Made by a program: the position numbers and the translations under genes
The notes under the pieces: model-generated
Database searches by the model: none
What the model was told of the DNA's origin: nothing
What the model saw: only the letters and a program-made list of their open reading frames with translations
Assembly: GCA_963995505.1 (NCBI GenBank)
Contig: OZ023184.1
Coordinates: forward strand, 7,518,308-7,582,307
Direction of reading: 5' to 3'
From: Hypericum androsaemum
Taxonomy: Eukaryota; Streptophyta; Magnoliopsida; Malpighiales; Hypericaceae
Length of the DNA: 64,000 bases
Part shown: one piece after another, positions 23,901-35,197 of the stretch
How the letters are laid out: each line of letters starts with the position of its first letter
How positions within the stretch are numbered: position 1 is the stretch's first letter

Positions 23901-24290
23901 CCATAAATTTGCAGATGAGGCAGATCCTTCTTCCTATGCTGGGAAGATCATTGAGTGTTCTATGGATGCAGAGCAGAGATCATGGGTTTTCATGCGTCCC
24001 CGGGTGGACAAAAATACCCCCAATGAATATAATACCTATGTCAAGGTTTTTCCCTTGTTATTTTGACATCTTTCCTGGACCAATGTATTACTATTTTTAT
24101 TTGCATTTTAGCTAACTTTACCAAGTTGATTTCCTTTTCTGAGCAGGTCAAGGGTAGCATCGATGACAACATTACTGAGGAGGTGTTGTTGGCCGAGATC
24201 AAGGAGATAACTCAGCTACCCATGTATGCTGATAGGATAAGGAACGATAGTAAACCCCACCAGCATATGAACTCCGCAAGACGCAGGTAA
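17944..24290 (+). CDS. Bifunctional mRNA capping enzyme (RNA 5'-triphosphatase/guanylyltransferase)
   Basis: The protein removes the gamma-phosphate of nascent RNA and adds GMP to form the 5' cap, in the nucleus. Seventeen exons: 17944-18060, 18379-18517, 19017-19171, 19458-19541, 19626-19688, 19810-19941, 20034-20240, 20967-21095, 21401-21450, 21922-22084, 22181-22318, 22901-23023, 23107-23205, 23364-23453, 23582-23666, 23915-24045, 24147-24290. They give 682 residues. The triphosphatase domain (about 100-270) has the cysteine phosphatase loop HCTHGHNRTG at about 204-213. An acidic linker (DDDDDGD) follows. The guanylyltransferase domain contains KADGTRY, whose Lys375 should carry GMP, then LLDGEM, DGLIFQ and KWKY motifs, and ends in an OB-fold. 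The order is as in animal and plant capping enzymes. All phases close. The start gives MDLNASP, familiar from plant orthologues. Confidence 0.95.
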
Positions 24291-25222
24291 TGTCCGATGG
24301 ATCGAAGGCCAAGTTTACAAGTGTTGTGACCCACTCAAAAGGAAATCCGTGCTCGGACCTATAATGCTTGCATGGGCTGTTCTTTTCTGGCGCAAAACTA
24401 TCATTCAGGTTGCTTGTGCTGGTAAGCACACCGTTCGCAGTCACTAAAAATGATCTAGTCGGTACACTTGCATAGTTCATTGCATTGGACCTAATGCCAT
24501 CTTCTCATAGTTGTCCACAGCTATAGGTTTAGAATAGGGTGACCATGTATATTTCTTTTTTGCTTGTGTAGCGAGTGATGAGCTTATCAAAGATGTCTTT
24601 TTTTTTTGTTTTGTTTTAGAAACAGAGGTCGAGTGATATCCCCCTTGTATATCTTTTAGAAACTGTTTAGCTGGGAAAACTTCATGTTCGTTTTTATGAA
24701 GGCTAGATTTACCACTTGCCCAATCATCTTCCGCCAATCTGTCCTCCCCGTCATCGCCTGTTATCGTATTCTGCGATGAAATCTTGTTCGATTGAACCTT
24801 TTTCTTGTGTCTGAACATGGCTTAATTTTCTCAGTCAATTAGACCGTGGGTTACAGTGTGGTTATTATCATTCAATTAGAAGCTATCTTATCTAGCAATT
24901 GAGCTGGCCAGTGTGTTTGAGGTGCTATGTTTTCACATTGGTCCAAAAAATCCGAAGAAACATCATTTCGGTAACGACACAATGTGGATGAGCTGATAAA
25001 AGAGCTCTATGGTAATTACTGATCACATTACAACTTTTCAAAAAATGGTTCATATTAAACGTCCATTATGCAATTACATGTCTATTTTTGTTCGCACAAT
25101 ATTTTATGCACATGGAAACTTGCAAGAGTCGTCGCGTAGTCATCAGTGGCTGATGTTCGTGGAGTCCACTACAGATTTCGATCAGGATCGAGCAAATTTG
25201 AAAATTTCTAAAATAAATTTTA
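24291..25222. other. 3' region of the capping enzyme gene
   Basis: Likely 3' untranslated region followed by spacer. A 113-codon minus-strand frame at 24477-24818 has no recognisable product. The last nine bases (TAAATTTTA, 25214-25222) are the target duplication of the next element. Confidence 0.5.
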
Positions 25223-26289
25223 GGGTAAATTACGCTCAGCCTCTTGGTATTTGGTATATTTCACGCTTGCCCCCTTGTATTTCGGTAATCGATGAAAAAC
25301 TCTCCGAGATTTAGTTTTATTATACTCTTAGGCCCCTCGCTGAAATCAACGATCAATTTTCTCATAGAAATGACTTATATGCCCTTACAGTAAATTAAAA
25401 AAATTACTTACCTCTCTCCTTCGTCGGAACAACCTCGACTCTTCTCTCTCCTCCATCTCCCTCTTCTCTCTCTCCTCTGTATCCCAAGAAGTCGAGACCC
25501 ATTCTCGACGAGCAGCTCAAGCCAAGTCGAGACCCACCTGACCACGACGACGACCCTCGGGGGAGATTCTGTTTTGTTTACGCCGAGGTCGATTGAGAGG
25601 CGGCCAAATCCATTAGAACCTAAATCGGCTCACCGAAACTGATCTTCCCGCTATGGTGGTGTGTTTGATTAATGGGAGGACAATGGGAGGAGGACGAAGG
25701 AAAGAGGAACTTGTCATCGGAGGATGCCCGAATTGTTTGATGACATGAGTTGGGGTTCGCCTCCAGTCGTTGGCGTCGAGACCCACCTCCCGGATTTTGT
25801 CAAGTCGGGTCTTTTGTGGCGGAGAATCTTGCTCGCTTCTAGAACACTATTGAGGCGACGCGGGATTGCCGAGCAACAGATCTGCTTTCCCTTGGCCTCC
25901 TTGACGGTGATGATGACGGTGAGGACGAAGGATGCCGTTGAGGGCTTCGTCGAAGGGCTTCAGGTTTATTTTGTCAAGTTCTAGATATTGACAACGCCGG
26001 GGAGGATGAAGTAGAGAGAACGCCGGTGAGATTGACGGCTAGGACTGAATTAAAACTGACCGGAGGATGGCCGAAAAATTGAAAAGTCGCCGAAGGAAAG
26101 GTAGGAGATGACTATAGGGGTAGAATAGTCATTTCAAGATTAAAAAAAATTAAAAAATGATCGCTAACGTCAGTGAGGGGCCTAAGAGTATAATAAAATT
26201 AAACTTCAAGGAGTTTTTAATCGAGTACTGGAATACAGGAGGCGAGCATAAAATATACCAAATACCAGGGACCTTAAAGTAATTTATCC
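25223..26289. mobile_element. Non-autonomous Mutator-like element, copy 3
   Basis: The left end starts GGGTAAATTAC and the right end is GTAATTTATCC, nearly its inverse. The inverted arms of about 200 bp share the block TTTTATTATACTCTTAGGCC with the other copies. Perfect 9-bp direct repeats TAAATTTTA flank it (25214-25222 and 26290-26298). The interior (about 25410-26090) is GC-richer and holds an 86-codon frame at 25724-25984. It contains no transposase; the source of the interior is unknown. Confidence 0.88.
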
Positions 26290-26395
26290 TAAATTTTATT
26301 ATGCAACCAAATATGCAAGAGTTCACAATAAAAAATGCACTTTTGTTGATATTTATCCATGTTCTCGACTAAAAGAATTTAGGGAGAAATTTTTT

Positions 26396-27583
26396 GGACA
26401 GGTTTCTCGTGTATGATTAAATTGATGATTTGGTCCTCTGTATTTTAAAAATGATTTTTCATCCCTGTGTTTAGTCTTATTATACTCTCGGGCCCCTCGC
26501 TGAGGTCATCTGTTCTTTTTTCATTGAAATGACATTTATACTCTTGTCCGACCAACTCATGCCTCTGGTTATCTTCTCTGGTCATCTTTTCCTGCACACA
26601 CCAACTTCCATTCATCTTATTCGGCGAACTCTGATCATCTTTCAACCCTAAAAAATCGTCTCCTCGACTTAGAAATTAGGTACATCAGATCAAATCACCC
26701 TGCACAAACTCTCAAGAAAATATGAATCAAATCATTTCCAATTCTCTCGATCTCCCCAATCTCTCTCTAAATCCTCAAAGATGGGAACATCTCATAGCCG
26801 GGAAGGCTAGTACCTCTCCAACTCCGACTATGAATCCTCCACCTAAGAATACGAGGAGGTGGAAGAGACCCACTATGACGCCGTTGAGAGTCAGCCACCC
26901 CTCCAGCCGCGAGGAAAGCAACCACCACCACCAATGCTACTCCCTCCTCCTCCTCCTCCTCCTTCTCCTCATGACGGACCCTCGAGGAGATCAACGAAAA
27001 GCTCAAGTCTTTGAAGCTCAAATACTCTGATTACAAGAATGCGTCGTCCTCCTGCCATGGCTCCATCAAGCTCTACCTCCACGTCGGCGAAAACACTGCC
27101 AGTGCCAAGTGTGTCCTCTCCGACAAGCTTGATCTGTACGAGTTCGAGGAGGAGGAGCAGGGAAGAGGCTCGCCGTGGTGGGTTCTCAGGGTCGGGGAGA
27201 AGATCAGAGCGCGGGTCTCGTCGGAGATGCATTTGAAGATGTTCAGCGACTAGAGGCGGGTCAATTTCGAGGAGAACCAGGTGTGGGCTATGAGGTTTTA
27301 CTCTAATTTGATTCGGTTTGTTGCCGGTTGGAAGATGATCGAAGTTCGTTGGAGAAGATGACCAGAAGTTTGTGTTGGCCAGAGAAGATGACCGGAGGCT
27401 TGGTTGGCCGGACATGGGTATCGAGCTCATTTCAATGACAAAAATGAAAAAAAGAGTGGATGGCATCAGAAAGAGACCCGAGAGTATAATAAACTAAACA
27501 TGAGAATGGAAAATCATTTTTGAAATACAGGGGACCAAATTGCATATTTAACCATGCACACAGGATCTGAGAGTAATTTGTCC
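26396..27583. mobile_element. Non-autonomous Mutator-like element carrying a gene fragment, copy 4
   Basis: The right end in reverse complement reads GGACAAATTACTCTCAGATCC. The left end GGACAGGTTTCTCGTGTATG is similar after a short gap. The inner parts of the arms (GATTTGGTCC..CTGTATTT and TTATTATACTCTCGGGCCC) match each other and the other copies. The flanking 9-mers AAATTTTTT (26387-26395) and AATTTTTAT (27584-27592) match only in part, so the outer boundary is less certain. The interior includes part of a cellular gene, which makes it a Pack-MULE-like element. It ends about 300 bp before the DEX1 start codon. Confidence 0.78.
26781..27330 (+). pseudogene. Captured 5' fragment of a DEM/VID27-like gene
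   Basis: Read on the plus strand, the segment begins with an ATG giving MGTSHSREG and then a stop codon. It goes on through an acidic/proline region (YEEVEETHYDAVESQPP, PPPPMLLPPPPPP) and then EINEKLKSLKLKYSDYKN, GSIKLYLHVGENT, WWVLRVGEKIRARV and SSEMHLKMFSD. A stop follows, then RRVNF and VWAMRFYSN. This order matches the N-terminal part of plant DEM (defective embryo and meristems)/VID27-like proteins as I know them. At least three in-frame stops and the absence of the rest of the gene make it non-functional. It lies wholly between the element's inverted arms. Identification is from memory of the family. Confidence 0.7.
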
Positions 27584-27592
27584 AATTTTTAT

Positions 27593-27882
27593 TATTATTT
27601 CGTAACCTACTACTGAGTATAAAGAGATGAATTGCAAATGAATTATTAAAATTAAAATTAAAATTCATTCTCGTATTTAACATCGACCCCTCTCTTCGGG
27701 CGCTAGTCAGTTGCTGGTCGGTCACTGAACGCCTTGGGCTCAGCAACTAAGCTGCGCGCAGGAAGGGAACCATCAACCAACGAGCAGGAGAAGTCAGAAG
27801 AGGGCTTTGGTCAACTCTTCAGTCAACATTCCCAAAACCCCTTCTCCAACCCCCTCTAGGGTTTCCAACTGAAGAAGATCAC
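27593..27882 (+). promoter_or_regulatory. Short upstream region of DEX1
   Basis: Only about 290 bases separate the Mutator-like element from the DEX1 start codon. They include TGAGTATAAAGAGATG near 27615, a possible TATA element. The core promoter and leader must fit here or extend into the element. Confidence 0.45.
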
Positions 27883-30800
27883 ATGAAACCCCGGGCGACT
27901 CGTTTCTCGATCTCCCTCCTCCTCGTCGCCGTTGTCGTGTTCGGAAGCTGCTTCCCGAATGGGGACGCCTCTTCCGAGAAGGAGGAGGAGAAGAACAAGT
28001 TCCGGGAGAGGGAGGCCTCCGACGACGCCCTCGGTTACCCTGAGATGTGGGCCCCCCCACATCCCCCTCTCTAGAAGCTTCGTTTATATTTAATTATAAC
28101 AATTGAAGATCAATCTTTGTGTTTTTGTTGTTGGGTGTAGAGATGAGGACGCGCTGTTGAACACGCAGTGCCCTAAGAACTTAGAGCTTAGGTGGCAAAC
28201 CGAGGTCAGCTCGAGCATCTACGCTACTCCCTTGATCGCGGATATCAATAGGTATCCTCATTTTTTTCGATCCTACTCCGAGCGGTTGATGTTCTCTGCG
28301 CTGCCTATTGGAGTAATGGGAGGTTTTTGTCTGTGCGGTTTTGCAGTGATGGGAAGCTTGATATAGTGGTGCCTTCTTTTGTGCATTACCTTGAAGTTCT
28401 AGAAGGCTCTGATGGAGACAAGATGCCCGGTGAGATCTTGTTTATCTGGTTTCTGCAGCTCTGATGGTCCTGCATTGCTCCGGTGTCTGAATCCCCAGTG
28501 TTGCTGTCTGCAGGATGGCCCGCTTTTCACCAGTCAACCGTGCATTCGAGCCCACTACTTTATGATATTGACAAGGACGGGGTGCGAGAGATTGCGCTGG
28601 CTACATACAATGGCGAGATACTCTTTTTCAGGTGAGCTCTTGTGTGAGAATGTCTTATCTGTTTCCTTGAGTTTTCTGAAACCTGTGGTTCTGTCTCTTT
28701 CACTAGCTAGTGTCCATTAAGACACTGTTGTTTCATTTTGTGGGTCAATTCTAGGGTTTCAGGTTACTTGATGACTGATAAGCTGGAGGTGCCTCGTAGA
28801 AAAGTTAAGAAAAACTGGTATGTAGGTTTGGATCCTGATCCTGTAGACCGTTCTAATCCAGACGTACATGATGAAGAACTCGTTTTAGAGGCGGCTCAGA
28901 AGAAATCGGCATCAAGTAAGTTGTTATGTAGATGAAAAAAGTTTGAAACGACAAAGAATAGCGATAGGATGACCACTAACTGTCTATTGTCCACATCCAA
29001 ATGCTCAAGATCTGTCACATGGCGCGGAGACTTCAGAGCAGAAATCAATGCCACGTGAGTTACTTTCTCAATCATACCAGTCATAACTTTTCCCTCGTTG
29101 AATTTACTAATTGGCTGAAGAAAAAAAAACGATTCCCTTTCATTTTCATATCACCAATAATGGACTTTCATGGAGGTGTGGACAAATAGTTTCTCCCATG
29201 TACATTTCAGGTCCTTTCTTCTGATTTTGATAGACAACGCAAATAGTATCACGTTTCCTCCTTTATTTTGTCACTTTATATCCATCAATGTGGAGTAAAA
29301 TTTACTAGACAGAATTAACGTAGAATCTCTTTTCGCACTAAATGTTCCTGCATTTCATCACAAGAATGCTCTTTTCATGCTTTTGTCACTCTGAGATGAG
29401 AATGAATATTGAGCTGAACATTATCATTCCCTAGCATCTGTACCTGCCATAGCTTTTGTTAGAAGAAAATCCATTTTTGTTGTCTAATACACTACCTGGA
29501 CAAGTTATGAGCAGTGTTCTCATTTTCCAACTTTGCTAAGCTCCTTTTTTTCTGGCGAAGAGCTGTCTCATTTATTGCAATTGTCAGATATCAAAACTGC
29601 AGAAACTAATGGAAGTACAACAAATACCTCAAATGCTGCAAATGCAATGAATTCTACTGCCACAGCAAACCAGAACTCATCAAATCCAGAAATCCAAGAG
29701 GCGCAAAAGCTTAAGAAAGAGAGTGAAGCGGGAAATATCAAGCTGCCTCAAAGTGCAGATAATTCTTCTATTGAGTCTGGGTCCACAGCTGTTAATAATG
29801 CTACTAGTGGAGCTAGAAGACTCCTCGAAGATAAAATTGTGGGGGATTCACAGGAAGGTGGTAACACAGAATCTAATCAGAAGGAACATAATGAGGTTCA
29901 TACAGCAACTGTGGAGAATGGGGAGGGTTTGGAGGCAGATGCAGACTCTTCTTTTGAGTTGTTCCGTAACAACGACGAGCTTGGAGATGAGTACAGCTAT
30001 GACTATGATGATTATGTTGATGAAGACGCGTGGGGAGAAGAAGAATGGTCAGAACAACAGCACGAGAAATTGGAGGATTACGTGGATATTGATGCGCACA
30101 TCTTGTGTACTCCTGTGAGTGTCCATTTTAATTTGAATAAAGTTTCTCAAAAAATTATGGTTGCAGGTTTCAGAGATGTACGTAAATAACAGTTCGTCAC
30201 CTGAACACTATCAGGTCGTAGCAGACATTGATAATGATGGGGTATCAGAAATGATCGTTGCAGTTTCACACTTCTTTGATCACGAGTAAGTTTTTCAAAA
30301 ACAATTATGACGGTTCCTGTAGATTCTATATGCTGGACTGTTGGTATGGGAAACAGTATAACAGTTATGCAGGTTTGCATTGGAATCGTTATGTGATACA
30401 CTGTTTATATTTTTTGAAGGATACTATGTGCATATTATGACCATCATTTATGCTGATACCTAACAGTTTCAAACAATTAATAGGTATTATGACAATCCAG
30501 AGCATTTGAAGGAATTGGGTGACATTGATATTGGAAAATATGTTGCCAGTACTGTTGTTGTCTTCAACCTTGACACTAAGCAAGTGAAATGGACCAAGGA
30601 GCTAGATATAAGCATAGATACAGCTAAATACCGTGCATATATATACTCATCTCCAACAGTGATTGATCTGGATGGAGATGGAAACTTGGATATCTTGGTC
30701 GGAACTTCGTTTGGTCTGTTTTATGTTCTGGATCACCGCGGTACGCTTTCAAGATCTCCTGATCGTTACTATATAAGGATTTTTTCCTGATCTTTTGCTG

Positions 30801-32609
30801 CGCCTTTCTGTTTTTGTCTATATGTTAATGTTAGTGCCTAGGATAAGTTTTCCTGTTGAATTATGTATTTAGAGACTACAATGTGTTGGAAAATCAGCAG
30901 CATAAACATCTGTCCAAATATTATATTCTTGTCCGACAAAGCTTTGGATCCTGTGGAACTTAATCAATGAAAGTGTAGGTCAGGATAATTAGAGAAGGAT
31001 CATTCTATGGGCCATTTTTTTTTATTCCTCATTATCTTGCGATCCATGTAAGAACCATGGAAATTCCAAGCACTCTTTAAGCCCTTTTCACTTCGCCTTG
31101 GTAATAACATTCTTTAATTTTCATTGTCCAGGCCAGATCAGGGATAAATTTCCTCTTGCGATGGCAGAAATTCAAGGTGCCGTTGTAGCTGCCGATATCA
31201 ATGATGATGGCAAAATAGAACTCGTGACTACAGATACCCATGGCAATGTTGTTGCATGGACGTCTCAAGGAAAAGCAATTTGGGAGACGCATGTTAAAAG
31301 TCTAGTTTCCCAGGTGATATTGAGATCCATCACTTAATGATTCTGGTAGTTAACTGTGCTTAAGAATGGATATTATTCTTCACTAATTCATACTACGTTT
31401 TCCCTTGATACAAGTTCGATTCATGTCATTACTTTTTATGAAACAAGCCTTCATTGTACTTGCAAATGTCCGTGTATGTGGTGATTTACTCATTTCAGTA
31501 TGGAATCTTTTCAATTCTCAGGGTCCATCAGTTGGTGACGTTGATGGGGATGGCCATACTGATGTTGTTGTTCCAACATTATCAGGGAACATATATGTCC
31601 TCAGTGGCTTGGATGGTTCGATTGTCAGACCGTATCCTTATAGAACTCATGGCAGAGTGATGAATCAAGTTCTTCTTGTTGATTTAAGTAAACGAGGAGA
31701 CAAAAGAAAGGGACTTACTATTGTAACCACGTCATTTGATGGCTACTTGTACCTTATTGATGGGCCCACATCTTGTGCTGATGTTGTTGATATTGGCGAA
31801 ACTTCGTAAGACTTCCATTCTCTTGCGTATGCTGAAATCTTCGCGATTATCCTGTGTTTCTTTTTTACCAGCAGGTATCATCTTTCCTACAGGTATAGCA
31901 TGGTCTTGGCAGACAACGTGGATGGTGGAGATGACCTTGACCTTGTTGTGACAACAATGAATGGAAATGTCTTCTGCTTTTCAACCCCTGCTCCGCATCA
32001 TCCACTCAAGGCATGGAGATCAACCAATCAGGGGAGAAATAATGTTGCCAATCGATACAACCGTGAAGGGGTCTTTGTTACACATCCATCAAGAGCTTTC
32101 CGTGATGAGGAGGGGAAGAACTTCTGGGTGGAGATTGAGATAGTAGACCAGCACAGATATCCTTCTGGGAATCAAGGACCGTACAATGTTACTGTAAGTT
32201 GAATCCTCCTCCCTCGGTTACATTGTCTTCTCAATGCAGCCAAAAGCAGCATTTATTAAGTTGTACATAATTGCGATCGGAACTGGTGCAGACTACATTG
32301 TTAGTTCCGGGAAACTACCAAGGCGAGAGGAGAATAAAGCAAAATCAAGGATTTAATCGCCCGGGAAAATATAAGATAAAGCTTCCGACGGTCGCAGTGA
32401 GGACTACAGGGACCGTGGTAGTGGAGATGGTTGACAAGAATGGACTTTATTTCTCAGATGACTTCTCCCTCACATTTCATATGTACTACTACAAGCTGCT
32501 GAAATGGCTTATAGTCCTCCCAATGCTTGGGATGCTTGCCGTGTTGGTGATCCTTCGGCCACAAGAAGCCATGCCGTTGCCTTCTTTCTCGAGGAACACA
32601 GACTTGTGA
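27883..32609 (+). CDS. DEX1: DEX1, defective in exine formation 1
   Basis: DEX1 is a calcium-binding secretory-pathway membrane protein required for primexine and pollen-wall patterning. Thirteen exons: 27883-28046, 28141-28251, 28347-28429, 28514-28631, 28755-28915, 29010-29054, 29588-30114, 30215-30285 (or from 30167), 30484-30740, 31132-31313, 31522-31805, 31893-32193, 32292-32609. They give 873 or 889 residues; Arabidopsis DEX1 has about 896. A signal peptide is visible ([15 protein letters not shown]). FG-GAP/calcium-loop motifs recur: [46 protein letters not shown] long low-complexity N/S/T- and acid-rich insert fills exon 7. One membrane segment near the C-terminus ([20 protein letters not shown]) precedes a short tail. 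The C-terminus reads [11 protein letters not shown]. All phases close. Confidence 0.95.
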
Positions 32610-33079
32610 TTCTTTTCTCGGTCTCAGTTCTGTTCGCCGAACGCTGGCTCGGACCGTTAAGAGGAAGAAGGATAGGTGCAGCTGACTCGCAACAGATATT
32701 TGACTCTCCAGAAGACCGAGCAATCTGATCTTTTGTTGACTCTTTTTAAGTTAAGGTCGGCACTGTAACATATTTGAACTTGAGCTGCTGGTTTCCGTTT
32801 TTCACACCAAATTGGGATAAGAGTGTAGAAACCATCACAAATTACAAACTATTAGACACAGCACAGAAACAGATTTTGTCGTTGTTTATCACTCGACTCG
32901 ACTCGGATCAAGACTAGTTAGTATAGTGCCCTTTCCAGCTCGAACATGGAAATCCGGAAGAAGTTATTCGATATATTCATACACACACACATCTAGACAG
33001 AAATAACAGTCAATAGACAAAAACAGAGTTGTTCGTGATCGGGTCTAAGTCGCATCGTTGACGGGATTCGTATCAATAA
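32610..33079. other. 3' region between DEX1 and the DUF962 gene
   Basis: A convergent spacer of 470 bp that should hold the 3' untranslated regions of both genes. A CACACACACA tract lies near 32980-32990. No reading frame is supported. Confidence 0.5.
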
Positions 33080-33415
33080 TTATCCATACAAGACGGGCCT
33101 CTTCCCGAGGCGCTTGATCTCTCTATCCATCCGACCGGTGACCATGAGCCCGAACATCTTGAAATCGCAGATCAAGGACCAGACCGGGTGCCCGAAAGTG
33201 GCCGGCACGTTCCCTTCCACGAAGAAGTGGCTGTACCAACCCAGCCCGTACCCGAACAGCGGGGCCAGGAACAGCATCCACCACCGGAGCAGAACCGAGC
33301 TCACCAGGAACAGTACGGCCGCAAGCGTGGCCGCGAAGTGCCACCGCCTCGTCGATGGCTTCGAGTGCTGGGTCACGTAGAACGGCCAGAACTCTTCGAG
33401 GCTCTTGAACTTCAT
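33080..33415 (-). CDS. DUF962/Mpo1-like small membrane protein
   Basis: A 111-residue single-exon protein. It begins MKFKSLEEFWPFYVTQHS and has the family pattern H(S)KP..RRWHF, two central hydrophobic segments (ATLAAVLFLVSSVLLRWW and MLFLAPLFGYGLGWY), SHFFVEGN.PATFGHP..S, and DFKMFGLMVTGRM. This matches the short DUF962 family shared by plants and bacteria. It is related to yeast Mpo1, an iron-dependent dioxygenase of fatty acid alpha-oxidation; the conserved histidines (H17, H26, H63, H76) would be the metal ligands. The plant function is not settled, and activity is inferred from family only. The start is the only plausible ATG. Confidence 0.88.
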   Translation of the reverse strand: MKFKSLEEFWPFYVTQHSKPSTRRWHFAATLAAVLFLVSSVLLRWWMLFLAPLFGYGLGWYSHFFVEGNVPATFGHPVWSLICDFKMFGLMVTGRMDREIKRLGKRPVLYG

Positions 33416-35192
33416 CGTCTCCCCTGGAATTGATTCTTAGAATTTTGTGGGAGTTGGGGAGGATGGTGGTTGTAGAGAGATTTGCTTGTTTGGTTGGGTT
33501 GCGTTGGGTTTGGTTTTTATTTAATTTAATTTAATTTAATTTGTTTGGTAGTGGCTACCAACAAAATAATTCAAGGAGAAAGAGCAATATCTGCGGCCAT
33601 TTATATATTTTTTTTAAACTATTAGGTTTTGGACACTTTTTTAGGGAAATTTTTTTTGTGATCCTTAAGTACGAAATCACACCAATCAATATGTGTCAAG
33701 TGTATTATAAACCAAATAATTAATAAAATGACTAAGATAAGTAATTATAAAAATAAAAGAATATATTATTGTGGAATAGGTAAGAATAAACTCTTTCCTT
33801 AATTTTTCTCTCATCTATACTCAACCCAACTCCATTATATATATTTTTACCCACATCAGCAACCCAGTGTCACGGAATAAACAATTAATTTCTCTCTCAT
33901 CCATATATTATCTACTATCATTTTTTGTTTATATAAAAATTATAATTAATTTACGAAAATAATTATTTATAATTAAAACAAGAAAAAATAAAATTAAGTA
34001 ACAAAATTAGGATTAAATCTATTTATACAAATTTGTATATTATTTATTTTTAATTTTGTTAAAAATAACTTCAACTTTTATAACCACACAAATAATATCC
34101 AAAAAAATCTATTTATACGAATAACATTGTGTCAAGTATAACTAAGTAAATAGAAAAAAAGCAAAAAAAATTATAGTTTAATGTAAGGGGCCGAGGGCGA
34201 GGGACGGGTGTCACCTCTCGTCCCGAGGGCACAGCCCCGCCTCTCCCCCATTTTGTTTTTATTTTTTTTAATTTTTTTTGCCACATAGGCTTGCCCCTCC
34301 CCTCAAATGGCGCTGGTGCACCTAGCCTAACAAAGTATTATAGCTTTAGAAAAAAAATTAAACCATTAATGAAATGAATATGTTCATGACTTGTTATATT
34401 TTAGTTTTCCTAAAAAGAAACAAAATCAACTATAAATAATTATAATAAAATATGCTATGAATTGCTACCATGCGATTGATATAATGTTTTGTACATTTAC
34501 TTTTTTAGGCTTTTCCGGAACAAAATATAAATATTATATTATTCAACTGTTATTATTTAACTATAAAATATACTTATTTATTATTTTTATTAACTCATAT
34601 TTTTATCGTAAAGATTATCGAACTATTTTTGGACAATAATCAACATACACATTTGAATAAATTATGTTGAAATATAAATGCTTTCATTATGAATCAATTT
34701 TTGTAGGGAAGCACTTCAAGCCATGTTATTATCGAATGCACCATACAAATCGCATAGTAACGATGTATACTTTTTTATAATGATTTTTCTAGCTAATCAT
34801 TGATCTTAGTTTTTCTAGGAGAATTAAAATATAACAAAACTTTATTTTGTACGAATGTTTATTAATAGAAACCTTTCATGATACAATCTTGAATAAACAA
34901 CACGTATGTGCTATGATTATACGACTTAGACAATTCTAGTCATCACCTTCTATTAATGACTTAATTATGTTTTCCAAAACTATAATAGTTTGTTTAGAAA
35001 ATAATTTATTTATATAATAATGCATTAATTTTATTTCCATAATTATTTATCCTAATTAATTAGTTTATAATTCATTTGGTACTTATTGATTGGTAGATAC
35101 AAACCAAGCCATATGGTGATTTAGTATGGAAGGAACTTACTAAAAGGACCACCATAAAAAAAATTTAGGTGAGTGATTGATATTTTTTTATT
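33416..35192. other. AT-rich intergenic region
   Basis: No gene is supported. It contains a TTTAA pentanucleotide run at about 33519-33541 and a GC-rich patch near 34187-34250 (GGCCGAGGGCGAGGGACGGG...) inside otherwise very AT-rich DNA, possibly a decayed repeat. It ends at the target site of the large Copia element. Confidence 0.5.
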
Positions 35193-35197
35193 AGAAT

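Noticed and set aside
24200..24300. A further exon of the capping enzyme after 24290, using GCAG|GTAATG as donor
   Set aside because: The in-frame TAA at 24288-24290 ends the protein at the length expected for the family, and no downstream frame resembles a capping enzyme tail.
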